Source: JAITWN01 sp050486285 (GTDB lineage Bacteria; Pseudomonadota; Gammaproteobacteria; SZUA-140). From it: a stretch of DNA of 64,000 bases. A program made the translations under genes and the position numbers. The stretch lies in the NCBI GenBank assembly GCA_050486285.1, contig JBJHCZ010000008.1, positions 1 to 64,000 of the forward strand. The letters run 5' to 3'. Below are positions 40,525 through 49,041 of this stretch, piece after piece. The notes under the pieces were generated by a model. The model did no database searches, was not told where the DNA came from, and saw only the letters and a program-made list of their open reading frames with translations. Each line of letters begins with the position of its first letter. Position 1 is the stretch's first letter.

Positions 40525-40563
40525 AAAAAAAACCCCTGCGCGGACGGCTGCCGGCAGGGGTTT
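40525..40563 (-). terminator. Intrinsic terminator between cbbS and cbbQ
   Basis: On the minus strand, AAACCCCTGC pairs with GCAGGGGTTT around a GC-rich loop and is followed by a T8 run. This is a textbook intrinsic terminator 25 nt after the cbbS stop. Its T-run ends about 10 nt before the cbbQ start. Partial read-through would give high cbbLS and low cbbQO expression. Confidence 0.85.
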
Positions 40564-40588
40564 ACAGGGGGGTATAACTGCCTGCCGC

Positions 40589-40945
40589 TCAGTTCATCGC
40601 GCCGCGATAGATCACCATCGAGGCGCCCTGCGACTGGGCGAAGTTGTCATAGCCGATCAGGCGGACGTGGTTGCCGGGATGGGCCTTGTGGCAGGCCTCG
40701 GCCTCGGCGAGGATGCGGTCGATGTCGGTCTCGCCGAACATCGGCAGCTTCCACATGTACCAGTAGTGGTCGAAGGCGTTCTCCGGCTCGGTGTGCTCGA
40801 TCGCCGGGTTCCAGCCCTTGCTGACGATGTACTGGACCTGTTTGCGGATCTGGTCCTTGTTCATCTCCGGCAGGTAGGAGAAGGTCTCGAACCTGCGGCT
40901 CGACGGATCGGTCAGGCTCGACTTGTAGTCCTGCATTGCGCTCAT
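40589..40945 (-). CDS. cbbS: RuBisCO small subunit CbbS (form I)
   Basis: The 118-residue small subunit caps the L8 core. It has the family landmarks ETFSYLPEMNKDQI, YIVSKGWNPAIEH, YWYMWKLPMFGETD and VRLIGYDNFAQSQG. The ribosome site AGGAG is well placed. It lies 27 nt downstream of cbbL. Confidence 0.96.
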   Translation of the reverse strand: MSAMQDYKSSLTDPSSRRFETFSYLPEMNKDQIRKQVQYIVSKGWNPAIEHTEPENAFDHYWYMWKLPMFGETDIDRILAEAEACHKAHPGNHVRLIGYDNFAQSQGASMVIYRGAMN

Positions 40946-40972
40946 GTCTGTGGCTCCTGTGTAACGGTTGGC

Positions 40973-42394
40973 TTACTTGTGGGCGACGTCCAGCTTGTCC
41001 ACGGTGTCGAACTCGAACTTGATCTCCTTCCAGGTCTCCAGCGCGATCTTGAGCTCCGGGCTGCTCTTCGCGGCGGTGGTCAGGATCTCCTTGCCTTCCT
41101 TCTCGATCGCGCGGCCCTGGTTGCGGGCCTCGACGCAGGCCTCGAGCGCGACGCGGTTCGCCGCGGCGCCGGCTGCGTTGCCCCACGGATGGCCCAGTGT
41201 GCCGCCGCCGAACTGCAGCACCGAGTCGTCACCGAAGATGCTGGTCAGCGCCGGCATGTGCCAGACGTGGATACCGCCCGAGGCGACCGGGAACACGCCC
41301 GGCATCGAACCCCAGTCCTGGTCGAAGAAGATGCCGCGCGAGCGGTCTTCCTTGATGAAGCTGTCGCGCATCAGGTCGATCCAGCCCAGCGTCGCCTCGC
41401 GGTCGCCTTCGAGCTTGCCGACGACGGTGCCGGAGTGCAGATGGTCGCCGCCCGACAGGCGCAGCGCCTTGGCCAGCACGCGGAAGTGGATGCCGTGCTT
41501 CGGATGGCGGTCGAGTACCGCGTGCATCGCGCGGTGGATATGCAGCAGCATGCCGTTGTCACGGCACCAGTTGGCGAGTCCGGTGTTGGCGCAGAAGCCG
41601 CCGGTCAGGTAGTCGTGCATGATGATCGGGGCGCCGATCTCCTTGGCGAACGCGGCCCGCTTGTACATCTCTTCCGGGGTCGGCGCAGTGACGTTCAGGT
41701 AGTGGCCCTTGCGCTCGCCGGTCTCGCGCTCGGACTTGTCGATCGCGTCCATGACGAACTCGAAGCGCTGGCGCCAGCGCATGAACGGCTGCGAGTTGAT
41801 GTTCTCGTCGTCCTTGGTGAAGTCGAGACCGCCTCTGAGGCACTCGTAGACGGCGCGGCCGTAGTTCTTGGCAGAGAGGCCGAGCTTCGGCTTGATCGTG
41901 CAGCCGAGCAGCGGACGGCCGTACTTGTTCATGATGTCACGCTCGAGCTGGATGCCGTTCGGCGGGCCGCCGCAGGTCTTGACGTAGGCGATCGGGAAAC
42001 GCACGTCCTCGAGGCGCAGGTGACGCAGCGCCTTGAAACCGAACACGTTGCCGACCAGCGAGGTGAATACGTTGACGACCGAGCCTTCCTCGAACAGGTC
42101 GATCGGGTAGGCGATGAAGGCATAGAACGACTCGTCGTCGCCCGGCACGTCCTCGATGGCGTAGGCGCGGCCCTTGTAGTAATCGAGGTCGGTCAGCAGG
42201 TCGGTCCACACCGTGGTCCAGGTGCCGGTCGAGGACTCGGCGGCGACCGCGGCGGCGGCCTCTTCGCGCGGCACGCCCGGCTGCGCGGTGACCTTGAAGC
42301 AGGCCAGGATGTCGGTGTCGAGCGGGGTGTATTCGGGCATCCAGTAGGTTTCGCGGTATTCCTTGACGCCCGCTTGGTAGGTCTTGACTGCCAT
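40973..42394 (-). CDS. cbbL: RuBisCO large subunit CbbL (form I, IA-type)
   Basis: This is the catalytic subunit fixing CO2 onto ribulose-1,5-bisphosphate. The 473-residue protein starts MAVKTYQAGVKEYRETYW. It has the catalytic lysine in TIKPKLGL (Lys168), the carbamylation site in GGLDFTKDDE (Lys194 with Asp196 and Glu197), the loop-6 lysine in GTVVGKLEG, and IHVWHMPAL. The sequence pattern and the linked cbbQ/cbbO fit the non-carboxysomal IAq branch; no csos genes are nearby. The ATG is preferred over an in-frame codon 36 nt upstream. Divergent cbbR is the probable activator. Confidence 0.97.
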   Translation of the reverse strand: MAVKTYQAGVKEYRETYWMPEYTPLDTDILACFKVTAQPGVPREEAAAAVAAESSTGTWTTVWTDLLTDLDYYKGRAYAIEDVPGDDESFYAFIAYPIDLFEEGSVVNVFTSLVGNVFGFKALRHLRLEDVRFPIAYVKTCGGPPNGIQLERDIMNKYGRPLLGCTIKPKLGLSAKNYGRAVYECLRGGLDFTKDDENINSQPFMRWRQRFEFVMDAIDKSERETGERKGHYLNVTAPTPEEMYKRAAFAKEIGAPIIMHDYLTGGFCANTGLANWCRDNGMLLHIHRAMHAVLDRHPKHGIHFRVLAKALRLSGGDHLHSGTVVGKLEGDREATLGWIDLMRDSFIKEDRSRGIFFDQDWGSMPGVFPVASGGIHVWHMPALTSIFGDDSVLQFGGGTLGHPWGNAAGAAANRVALEACVEARNQGRAIEKEGKEILTTAAKSSPELKIALETWKEIKFEFDTVDKLDVAHK

Positions 42395-42517
42395 GGTGTC
42401 GGTCTCCCTCGTTGGTGGGTTCGGTCGCAAGCGGGGTCTGTCCCCGGATCCTCCGGTCGGCTGCCTGTGACCGTTGCGATGTCAGGGATTATTGAGGGGG
42501 ACTAAACATAAAGTAAA

Positions 42518-42536
42518 ATCAATAATCATGATTGAT
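42518..42536. promoter_or_regulatory. LysR-type (CbbR) operator
   Basis: ATCAATAATCATGATTGAT is a perfect inverted repeat of ATCAAT/ATTGAT with a 7-nt centre, fitting the T-N11-A rule for LysR regulators. It lies between divergent cbbL and cbbR and its right half covers the cbbR -35 element. Bound CbbR should repress its own gene and activate cbbL leftwards. Confidence 0.7.
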
Positions 42537-42560
42537 TGCATAATTTTCTACTTATATACT
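42532..42560 (+). promoter_or_regulatory. Sigma-70 promoter of cbbR
   Basis: TTGATT (42532-42537), a 17-nt spacer and TATACT (42555-42560). The cbbR ATG begins 8 nt after the -10, where transcription should start, so the message is probably leaderless. No Shine-Dalgarno sequence is present. Confidence 0.65.
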
Positions 42561-42567
42561 CGGGAAT

Positions 42568-43503
42568 ATGCGAAAAATGACGCTGCGCCAGCTCCACGTC
42601 TTCGAGTCGGTCGCCCGCCACCTCAGTTTCACGCGGGCCGCCGAGGAGTTGCATCTGTCCCAGCCCGCGGTCTCGATGCAGATCAAGCAGTTCGAGGAGG
42701 GCGCCGGCCTGCCCCTGTTCGAGCACCTGGGCCGCCAGATCGCGCTGACCGAGGCCGGCGAGGAGATGTACCTGTGCGCGCGAGCGGTCGCGCAGCAGAT
42801 TGCCGAGACCCGCGAACGGCTCGAGGAGATGCGCGGCGTGCGCTTCGGCCGGCTCAGGATCGCGGTCGCGAGCACCGCGAACTCGTTCGCGACCGCCCTG
42901 ATCGCGACCTTCAGCCGCCGCGTCAATCGGCTCGAGGTCAGCCTCGACGTCACCAACCGCGAGGGCCTGCTGCGGGATCTCGACCACAACGACACCGATC
43001 TCGTGATCATGGGCAAGCCGCCCGACGGGCTCGATCTGGTCGCCGAGCCGTTCATGGACAATCCGCTGGTCGTCATCGCGGCGCCGGATCATCCGCTGGC
43101 GCGGAAACAGCCGATTGCGCTCGCGGACCTGCGCGGCGAGACCTTCGTCATGCGCGAGCCCGAATCGGGGACGCGCACCGCGATGGAGCGCTTTTTCACC
43201 GAACACGGCGTGCGACTGCGGACCGGGATGGAGATGCGCAGCAACGAGGCGGTACAGCAGGCGGTGCAGGCCGGACTCGGTCTCGGCATCGTGTCGGTGC
43301 ATACGCTCGCGCTCGAGCTCGAAACCGGCAGGCTCGTCATCCTCGAGGTGGAGGCGTTTCCGATCATGCGCCAGTGGTACATCGTGCATCGACGCGGCAA
43401 GCGGCTGTCGCCGGTCGCGCAGGCCTTCAGGACCTTCGTGCTCGAGGAGGCGCGCCTGCACTGGCGCATTCCGGGCGCTCCGCAGCCTGCCGCGGACGCG
43501 TGA
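42568..43503 (+). CDS. cbbR: LysR-family transcriptional regulator CbbR
   Basis: The 311-residue protein has an N-terminal winged helix (MTLRQLHVFESVARHLSFTRAAEELHLSQPAVSMQIKQFEE) and a LysR effector domain with TANSFATALIATF, VIAAPDHPL and AVQAGLGLGIVSVHTL. Divergence from cbbL is the standard cbbR arrangement, and the operator between them supports it. An alternative start is the ATG three codons downstream. Confidence 0.95.
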   Translation: MRKMTLRQLHVFESVARHLSFTRAAEELHLSQPAVSMQIKQFEEGAGLPLFEHLGRQIALTEAGEEMYLCARAVAQQIAETRERLEEMRGVRFGRLRIAVASTANSFATALIATFSRRVNRLEVSLDVTNREGLLRDLDHNDTDLVIMGKPPDGLDLVAEPFMDNPLVVIAAPDHPLARKQPIALADLRGETFVMREPESGTRTAMERFFTEHGVRLRTGMEMRSNEAVQQAVQAGLGLGIVSVHTLALELETGRLVILEVEAFPIMRQWYIVHRRGKRLSPVAQAFRTFVLEEARLHWRIPGAPQPAADA

Positions 43504-43620
43504 AAATCCCGCAGGAACAGGCGAATCCGTCGCCTTCTGTGACGGCTCCGCCGCGAATATGGTAAGATTCCCTGACAAGTGCCGCAGTAACAGGCACAAC
43601 CGCTGGGGAGACCTGTCGTA

Positions 43621-44256
43621 ATGGCGATATCAGCCGCTCGAAGACCCGTGATGACCCTGTATTCGAGAGCGGACTGCGCGCTGAGTCACCGGGTCCGGAT
43701 CGTGCTCGCGGAGAAGGGCATAGCCGCCGAGATCGTCGACGTCGACGTCAACAATCCCCCCGAGGACCTCATCGATCTCAACGCCTACAGTTCCGTGCCG
43801 ACGCTCGTCGACCGCGATCTCGTGCTCTACGACTCGATGATCATCATGGAATACCTCGACGAGCGGTTCCCGCATCCGCCGCTGATGCCGGTCGACCCGG
43901 TCTCGCGGGCGCGCACGCGCATGATGCTGCACCGCATCGACAACGACTGGTACAACCTGATCGGTGATCTGACCGGCGCCGACAAGGGGCGCGCCGACAA
44001 GGCCCGCAAGATGATGTACGACGACTTTACGATGCTGGCGCCGATCCTGGCGAAGAAGCCTTATTTCATGAGCGACGAGTTCGCGCTGATCGAATGCAGC
44101 ATGGCCCCGATCCTGTGGCGTCTGCCGCAGTTCGGCGTCGAGCTGCCTTCGCAGCTGAAGCCGCTGTTGCGTTATGCCGACCGCATCTTCAGCCGGCCCT
44201 CGTTCAAGGCCAGCCTGTCCGAGGTGGAGCAGGACCTCGCCAGGGTCAGGATATGA
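43621..44256 (+). CDS. sspA: Stringent starvation protein A SspA
   Basis: SspA is a GST-fold protein that binds RNA polymerase and supports stationary-phase and acid-stress survival. The 211-residue product has MTLYSRADCALSHRVRIVLAEKGI, NPPEDLIDLNAYSSVPTLVDRDLVLYDSMIIMEYLDERFPHPPL and FALIECSMAPILWRLP. It is followed directly by sspB (overlapping ATGA for the first possible ATG). In many relatives the pair follows petABC; here it follows cbbR. Confidence 0.95.
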   Translation: MAISAARRPVMTLYSRADCALSHRVRIVLAEKGIAAEIVDVDVNNPPEDLIDLNAYSSVPTLVDRDLVLYDSMIIMEYLDERFPHPPLMPVDPVSRARTRMMLHRIDNDWYNLIGDLTGADKGRADKARKMMYDDFTMLAPILAKKPYFMSDEFALIECSMAPILWRLPQFGVELPSQLKPLLRYADRIFSRPSFKASLSEVEQDLARVRI

Positions 44257-44270
44257 CGGGAGGCGATGCG

Positions 44271-44675
44271 ATGACGATGACGTCGAGCCGCCCGTATATC
44301 TTCAGGGCGATCAATGAATGGATCACCGATAATGGTCTGACGCCCTATGTCCTCGTCAATGCCGAGTTCGCCGGCGTCAGCGTCCCCGGTCAGCATGTCG
44401 AGAACGGCAAGATCATCCTCAACATCAGTCCCCGCGCGATCAGCGACTGGCGGCTCGACAATGACTGGATCTCCTTCAGCGCCCGCTTCGGCGGCAAGAG
44501 TTGCGAGATCAGCTTCCCTGTCCATGCGGTGCTCGCGATCTATGCGCGCGAGAACGGCAAGGGCATGGTGTTCGAGCGCGAGAACGGCACCACCACTGCA
44601 GCCCCCCCGAGTCCGCCCAAACCGACGAAGCCGCCCGCCGGCAAGAAACGCCGCCATCTGCAACTTGTGAAGTAA
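44271..44675 (+). CDS. sspB: ClpXP protease adaptor SspB
   Basis: SspB delivers ssrA-tagged proteins to ClpXP. The 134-residue product begins MTMTSSRPYIFRAINEWITDNGLTPYVLV and contains ISPRAISDWRLDNDWISFSARFGG. A flexible Pro-rich linker and the C-terminal basic/hydrophobic tail (GKKRRHLQLVK), the ClpX-binding module, complete it. The ATG at 44271 is 7 nt after GGGAGG; the ATG at 44253 overlaps the sspA stop and would add six residues. Confidence 0.94.
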   Translation: MTMTSSRPYIFRAINEWITDNGLTPYVLVNAEFAGVSVPGQHVENGKIILNISPRAISDWRLDNDWISFSARFGGKSCEISFPVHAVLAIYARENGKGMVFERENGTTTAAPPSPPKPTKPPAGKKRRHLQLVK

Positions 44676-44791
44676 TCGGTTCTGTTGATTTTACGCTTCG
44701 GCTTCCATGCCTGGCCGAACTTCAGTAGACATGAGCCGATTGTTTCTTCCATCGTGTCAGCCAAATCCGGCGGATAGGTTCCTCGACTCGT

Positions 44792-46183
44792 CTACTCGGG
44801 ATCCGGGATTGTCTTGTCCGGGTTGAGGATGCCGTTGGGGTCGAACTGGCGCTTGATGCCGCGCATCAGCGTGAGCGCGGCCGGGTCGATCTCGCGGGCG
44901 ACGAAGGCGCGCTTCTCGATGCCGACGCCGTGTTCGCCGGACAGCGTGCCGCCGAGTTCGAGCACGAGGTCGAAGACCCGCGACAGGCAGGGTCCCGCCT
45001 GCGCCATCTGGCGCGGGTCGTCGGGATCGACGAGCAGGTTGACGTGGATGTTGCCGTTGCCGGCATGGCCGAAGTTCACGATCGTCACGCCGAACTCGCG
45101 TGACAGGGCGTCCAGTCCCGCGATCAGCGCCGGGATTCTCGATACCGGCACGACGACGTCCTCGTTGATCTTCTTCGGCGCGATCTTGCGCAGCGCCGGC
45201 GACAGTGCCTTGCGCGTCGCCCACAGCGCGGCGATCTCGTCGGCGGTCGCGCCGATGCTGAAAGACAGCAGGCCGGGCAGGGTGGCCGCCGCGCGTACCG
45301 CGGCGACCTCGGCGTCGATCGCGTCCGCCATGCCGTCGACCTCGATCATCAGCAGCGCGCCGGCGCCGGCCGGCAGCGGGGCCTGTGAGTATTCACGGAT
45401 CATCTCGATCGCGCGACCGTCGATGAACTCGAGCGCGCACGGCGTCGCCGGCTGCGCCATGATGCGGGCGACGGCCTCGGCCGCGGCGTGGACCGAGTCG
45501 TAGACCGCCTGCATCGTGCGCCGCGCTGCGGGCAGCGGCGTGAGCTTGAGCGTCGCTTCGGTGATGATCGCCAGCGTGCCTTCGGAGCCGATCAGCAGCC
45601 GCGTCAGGTCGTAGCCGACGACGCCCTTGCTGGTCTGCACGCCGGTGCGGATGTCGTCGCCGGCGCCGGTCACCGCGCGCAGGCCGAGGACGTTCTCGCG
45701 CACGGTGCCGTACTTGACGCTGCGCGGTCCGGCGGCGTTGCAGGCGAGGTTGCCGCCGACGGTCGAGTACGCGGCGCTGGTCGGATCCGGCGGCCAGAAC
45801 AGCCCGGCCGTGGCGGCGGCATCCTGCACCGCCTGGTTGGTGACGCCGGGCTCGACGACGATGACGCGATCGCCGGGCGACAGCCGCACGACGCGTTCCA
45901 TGCGCTCGAGCGACATGACGATGCCGCCGCGGGTCGGCACCGCGGCGCCGGTGGTGCCGGTGCCGCGTCCGCGCGCGACGAGGGTGACGCCGTCGCGGTT
46001 GCACAGGCGCACGATCGCGAGGACCTGCTCATGGCTGCGCGGCAGCACGACCGCATCCGGCGCCGCCTGCCGGCGGCTGTTGTCGTAGCCGTAGGGCCAG
46101 CAGTCGGCGGGGTCGGTCAGCAGGTCGTTCGGGGCGAGCAGCGCGGCGAGGTCCGCGAGCGTGGCCCGACCGGGTGCGCTCAA
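44792..46183 (-). CDS. FAD-linked oxidase, GlcD / D-lactate dehydrogenase family
   Basis: The 463-residue flavoprotein has a PCMH-type FAD domain (VARGRGTGTTGAAVPTRGGIVMSLERM, SVKYGTVRENVLGLRAVTGAGD, LLIGSEGTLAIITEATLKL) and the C-terminal domain (VNFGHAGNGNIHVNLLVD, LSGEHGVGIEKR). It oxidises a 2-hydroxyacid such as D-lactate or glycolate. A glycolate substrate would suit photorespiratory salvage in a RuBisCO organism, but glcE and glcF are not adjacent. The start is a TTG overlapping the dolP stop (TTGA). Confidence 0.88.
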   Translation of the reverse strand: MSAPGRATLADLAALLAPNDLLTDPADCWPYGYDNSRRQAAPDAVVLPRSHEQVLAIVRLCNRDGVTLVARGRGTGTTGAAVPTRGGIVMSLERMERVVRLSPGDRVIVVEPGVTNQAVQDAAATAGLFWPPDPTSAAYSTVGGNLACNAAGPRSVKYGTVRENVLGLRAVTGAGDDIRTGVQTSKGVVGYDLTRLLIGSEGTLAIITEATLKLTPLPAARRTMQAVYDSVHAAAEAVARIMAQPATPCALEFIDGRAIEMIREYSQAPLPAGAGALLMIEVDGMADAIDAEVAAVRAAATLPGLLSFSIGATADEIAALWATRKALSPALRKIAPKKINEDVVVPVSRIPALIAGLDALSREFGVTIVNFGHAGNGNIHVNLLVDPDDPRQMAQAGPCLSRVFDLVLELGGTLSGEHGVGIEKRAFVAREIDPAALTLMRGIKRQFDPNGILNPDKTIPDPE

Positions 46184-46767
46184 CGGATATACTCGAAGAC
46201 CAGCACGACGCGGCGGACGCCGTCGACTTCCTGCACCACCTGCGACACCCGATCCGCCTCGGCGCGGCGCACCATGCCCATCAGATAGACGACATTGTTC
46301 TCGGTGACGACCTTGACCTGCAGCGACGACAGGCCCTCCTCGCCGAGCAGCGCGCTCTTGACCCGGCTCGTCGTCAGCGCGTCGCGACTGCGCTGGCCGA
46401 AGCCCGTCGGGGCGCGGCGTTCGATGTGCTCATGGACGGTGCGCACGTTCTCGATCGTCTGTACATGACGGATGATGCGCTCGACGGCCTGGTCGTCGGG
46501 CGCCTGGCCGGTCAGCAGCACGACCTGGTTGTAGCTCGTGACCGAGACATTGACGCCCTTCGCGAGCTGCTGGTCGGAATTGATCGAGTCGATCGCCTCC
46601 GATTCGAGCTTCTGGTCGTCGATGACGACCCGGGCAGTGCGGCGGTCGGAGACGACCGCGCCGGCGCCGACCGCGGCGGCGCCGGCGATCAACAGCGGCG
46701 GCACGCAGGCGGTGGCTGATGCCAGCGTCCACAGCGCGAACAACGGTAACAGCAGTCGGGTGATCAT
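46180..46767 (-). CDS. dolP: BON-domain outer-membrane lipoprotein DolP (YraP)
   Basis: DolP is a division- and outer-membrane-integrity lipoprotein with two BON domains. The 195-residue product has a signal peptide and lipobox-like ASATAC. BON1 is about IDDQKLESEAIDSIN...NVSVTSYNQVVLLTGQ, and BON2 about RSRDALTTSRVKSALL...VKVVTENNVVYLMGMV. I chose the ATG after GAAGGAGCC; a longer frame runs into yraN. It is in the lpoA-yraN-dolP operon without the usual diaA gene. Confidence 0.92.
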   Translation of the reverse strand: MITRLLLPLFALWTLASATACVPPLLIAGAAAVGAGAVVSDRRTARVVIDDQKLESEAIDSINSDQQLAKGVNVSVTSYNQVVLLTGQAPDDQAVERIIRHVQTIENVRTVHEHIERRAPTGFGQRSRDALTTSRVKSALLGEEGLSSLQVKVVTENNVVYLMGMVRRAEADRVSQVVQEVDGVRRVVLVFEYIR

Positions 46768-46784
46768 GTGCGTGCGAGGCTCCT

Positions 46785-47147
46785 TCAACTGAATGCGTTC
46801 ATTATCCATTCGAACTCGGGTCCGTCGTGCCCGGGCCGGATCGCGACGACGTCGAAACGCGCGACGCCGCGGCGCGGGTGTTTGAGCAGATACAGGCGCG
46901 CCGCGAGCAGCAGCCGCTGCTGCTTGCGGCGGCCGATCGTCTCCGCGGGGCTGCCGAAGCGCGAATCGCTGCGATAGCGCACCTCGACGAAGACGAGGCA
47001 GCCGCCGTCTTCCATGATCAGATCGATCTCGCCGCCGCGGCAGCGGAAGTTGCGCTCCCGCAGCCGCAGTCCCTTGCGCTCGAGCCAGGCCAGCGCGGCG
47101 TCCTCGAGGCGCCGACCGATCCCGACTGTCGTCTCTGCGCCGTTCAA
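46785..47147 (-). CDS. yraN: YraN family (UPF0102) nuclease-fold protein
   Basis: The 120-residue protein has the UPF0102 pattern: GRRLEDAALAWLERKGLRLRERNFRCRGGEIDLIMEDGGCLVFVEVRYR, where GEIDLI and VFVEVR carry the restriction-endonuclease-like Asp and Glu. The start is probably a TTG overlapping the lpoA stop (TTGA); a GTG 39 nt upstream inside lpoA is possible. The function is not established; the family is linked to recombination or DNA repair. Confidence 0.9.
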   Translation of the reverse strand: MNGAETTVGIGRRLEDAALAWLERKGLRLRERNFRCRGGEIDLIMEDGGCLVFVEVRYRSDSRFGSPAETIGRRKQQRLLLAARLYLLKHPRRGVARFDVVAIRPGHDGPEFEWIMNAFS

Positions 47148-49009
47148 TGATAGGGGCGCGGCAGTCCGCTGCTGAAGCGCGCCCACGGCAGCTGGCGATA
47201 GACGCGGTTGGCGTCGCTCAGTTGCAGGACGCCGGTCGCGCCCTGGAAGCGCTCGTAATGAAACAGCCGCAGGTTGTTCAGATACGGGATGACGTCATAG
47301 GCGTCGACGCCGAGGGCATAGAAGCGGGCGTATTGCGCCGCCCGATCCGGCCACACCCGCTCGATCTCGCGCTTGAGCGAGCGGCGACCGTCTTCGAGCA
47401 GCCAGGGCAGGTCGCAGAAGATCACGCCGTCGATGTCGCGATCGTCGTCGCGGCTGCGCTGGCCGCTGAACACATGCGAGGTGCTGTAGACCGGGAGGTC
47501 CGCGGCAAAGTGGAACTCGAGCTGCGGCCGGATCAGCCGCGCCTGGCGCGGGAACGCCGCCATGAACACGAAGTCGGCATCGCCGCGTCGCCGCGGCTCG
47601 TGCTGCAGCGGCTGCTGCAGCACGCGGGCGAGATCGCGATGACGCTGGTCGCTCTGGTCGAGGTTCATCAACCGGCGGATCTGTTCCGAGAAGTCGTTGA
47701 GTTCCGACGGATAGGTCTCGGCCTCGAGCAGCACGCCGCCGAACTGCTCCCACTCATCGCGGAAGGCCGCGGCGACGCGCTGTCCCCATTCGCCCTCGGG
47801 CACGATCGCGAGCGCGTGATTATGGCCGTCCAGCCACGCCCGCTGCGCAACCTGGCGCGCCTCGTCTTCCGGCGCGAGCCCGAACTGGAACAACCGCGGA
47901 TCGCTGCGGCGATTCGATTCGCTGTAATTCAGCGTCAGCGTCGGCACGCTGATGCGCCCGCTGTCGGCGAGTACCGTCACGGCCTGGCGGGTCAGCGGCC
48001 CGACGATGAACTCCGCGCCGTCATCGACAGCCTGCTGGTAGACCGACAGGATCGCGGCGGCATCACCGCCGGTGTCGTAGAAGCGGATCGTCGGCGTATA
48101 GGCGCGGTTCTCGCGATGGAAGTGCGCGGCGATGAAGCCGTCGCGCAGCGCCTCCGCCATCGCGGCGGCCGCGCCGGCGTGCGGCAGCAACACCGCGATC
48201 TGCATCGGACGCGCGGCCTGTCCGCGCTCGCGCGCCAGCACCAGCTCGATGAGATCGCCGCCGGCCGGATGCGCAGGATAGCGTTGCCGCCAGTTGTCGA
48301 TCATCCCGGCGACACCGGCCGCGCCGGTCTGCGCCGAGCGCGCGATCAGCGCCAGCTCGCGCCAGCCGTCGAACACATCCGGCGGCGGCGCCAGTTCACG
48401 GCGCAGCACCTCGTCCGGCAGCAGGTTCAGCGCCTGCCAGACGGCCTGCTGGCTGCGGGCGCGCGCGCCGTGATCTTCGGGGGCGAGGAAACGCTCGCGC
48501 AGCACATGCTCGCGCGCCGCCTCGAGCGGGTTACCGGTGCGCTGGCGCGCCTCCGCGCGCAACTCGTGGACCTCGGCACGCAGCGCATCCGGCACCCCGT
48601 CCGGCGTCGTCGCCGGCAGCGCGTCCAGTGCCTGTTCCGGCCGGTTCTGCGCCAGCGCGATGCGCGCCGACGCGACGCGCCAGCGCAATTCGCCGAGCCG
48701 GTCGAGCCGATCCGCGTCGATCCTCTCCATGACGCGCTGAGCGCGCCCGATCTGATTCGCGCGCAACAGCGCCGACACCGCCTGCAACTGGTGATCCGGT
48801 CGCCGCTCCGCAGCGGCGGCATCGGCCGCCTCGAGATAATGCCGCGCGGCCGCCTCGTAATCCGCGCGCTGCATCGCCTGCGCCGCCTGCCGCAACAGCT
48901 CGCCCTCGCTCGGCGCCACGCCCGGCTCCGGCGGCGCCACGACGCAGCCGCCGATCGCGAGTGCTATGATCAGCGCAAGAATGTGGCGGACAGTGTTTGA
49001 ATGACGCAT
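47144..49009 (-). CDS. lpoA: Penicillin-binding protein activator LpoA
   Basis: LpoA is an outer-membrane lipoprotein that stimulates PBP1A. The 621-residue product has lipobox IGGC (Cys22), an N-terminal TPR-like helical domain (about 30-250), and a C-terminal type-1 periplasmic-binding-protein fold starting MQIAVLLPHAGAAAAMAEALRDGF and containing FIVGPLTRQAVTVL, FQFGLAPEDEARQVA and VFMAAFPRQARLI. It is the first gene of the operon lpoA-yraN-dolP-oxidase. Palindrome E lies directly upstream. Confidence 0.93.
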   Translation of the reverse strand: MRHSNTVRHILALIIALAIGGCVVAPPEPGVAPSEGELLRQAAQAMQRADYEAAARHYLEAADAAAAERRPDHQLQAVSALLRANQIGRAQRVMERIDADRLDRLGELRWRVASARIALAQNRPEQALDALPATTPDGVPDALRAEVHELRAEARQRTGNPLEAAREHVLRERFLAPEDHGARARSQQAVWQALNLLPDEVLRRELAPPPDVFDGWRELALIARSAQTGAAGVAGMIDNWRQRYPAHPAGGDLIELVLARERGQAARPMQIAVLLPHAGAAAAMAEALRDGFIAAHFHRENRAYTPTIRFYDTGGDAAAILSVYQQAVDDGAEFIVGPLTRQAVTVLADSGRISVPTLTLNYSESNRRSDPRLFQFGLAPEDEARQVAQRAWLDGHNHALAIVPEGEWGQRVAAAFRDEWEQFGGVLLEAETYPSELNDFSEQIRRLMNLDQSDQRHRDLARVLQQPLQHEPRRRGDADFVFMAAFPRQARLIRPQLEFHFAADLPVYSTSHVFSGQRSRDDDRDIDGVIFCDLPWLLEDGRRSLKREIERVWPDRAAQYARFYALGVDAYDVIPYLNNLRLFHYERFQGATGVLQLSDANRVYRQLPWARFSSGLPRPYH

Positions 49010-49041
49010 GCGGATTGGACGATAAAAATCAGATTCGGTTT

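Noticed and set aside
40493..42505. 670-codon open frame on the plus strand opposite cbbS and cbbL
   Set aside because: It is antisense to RuBisCO genes with full family conservation. Long antisense frames are expected in high-GC DNA, and its product is Arg/Val/Asp-rich low complexity.
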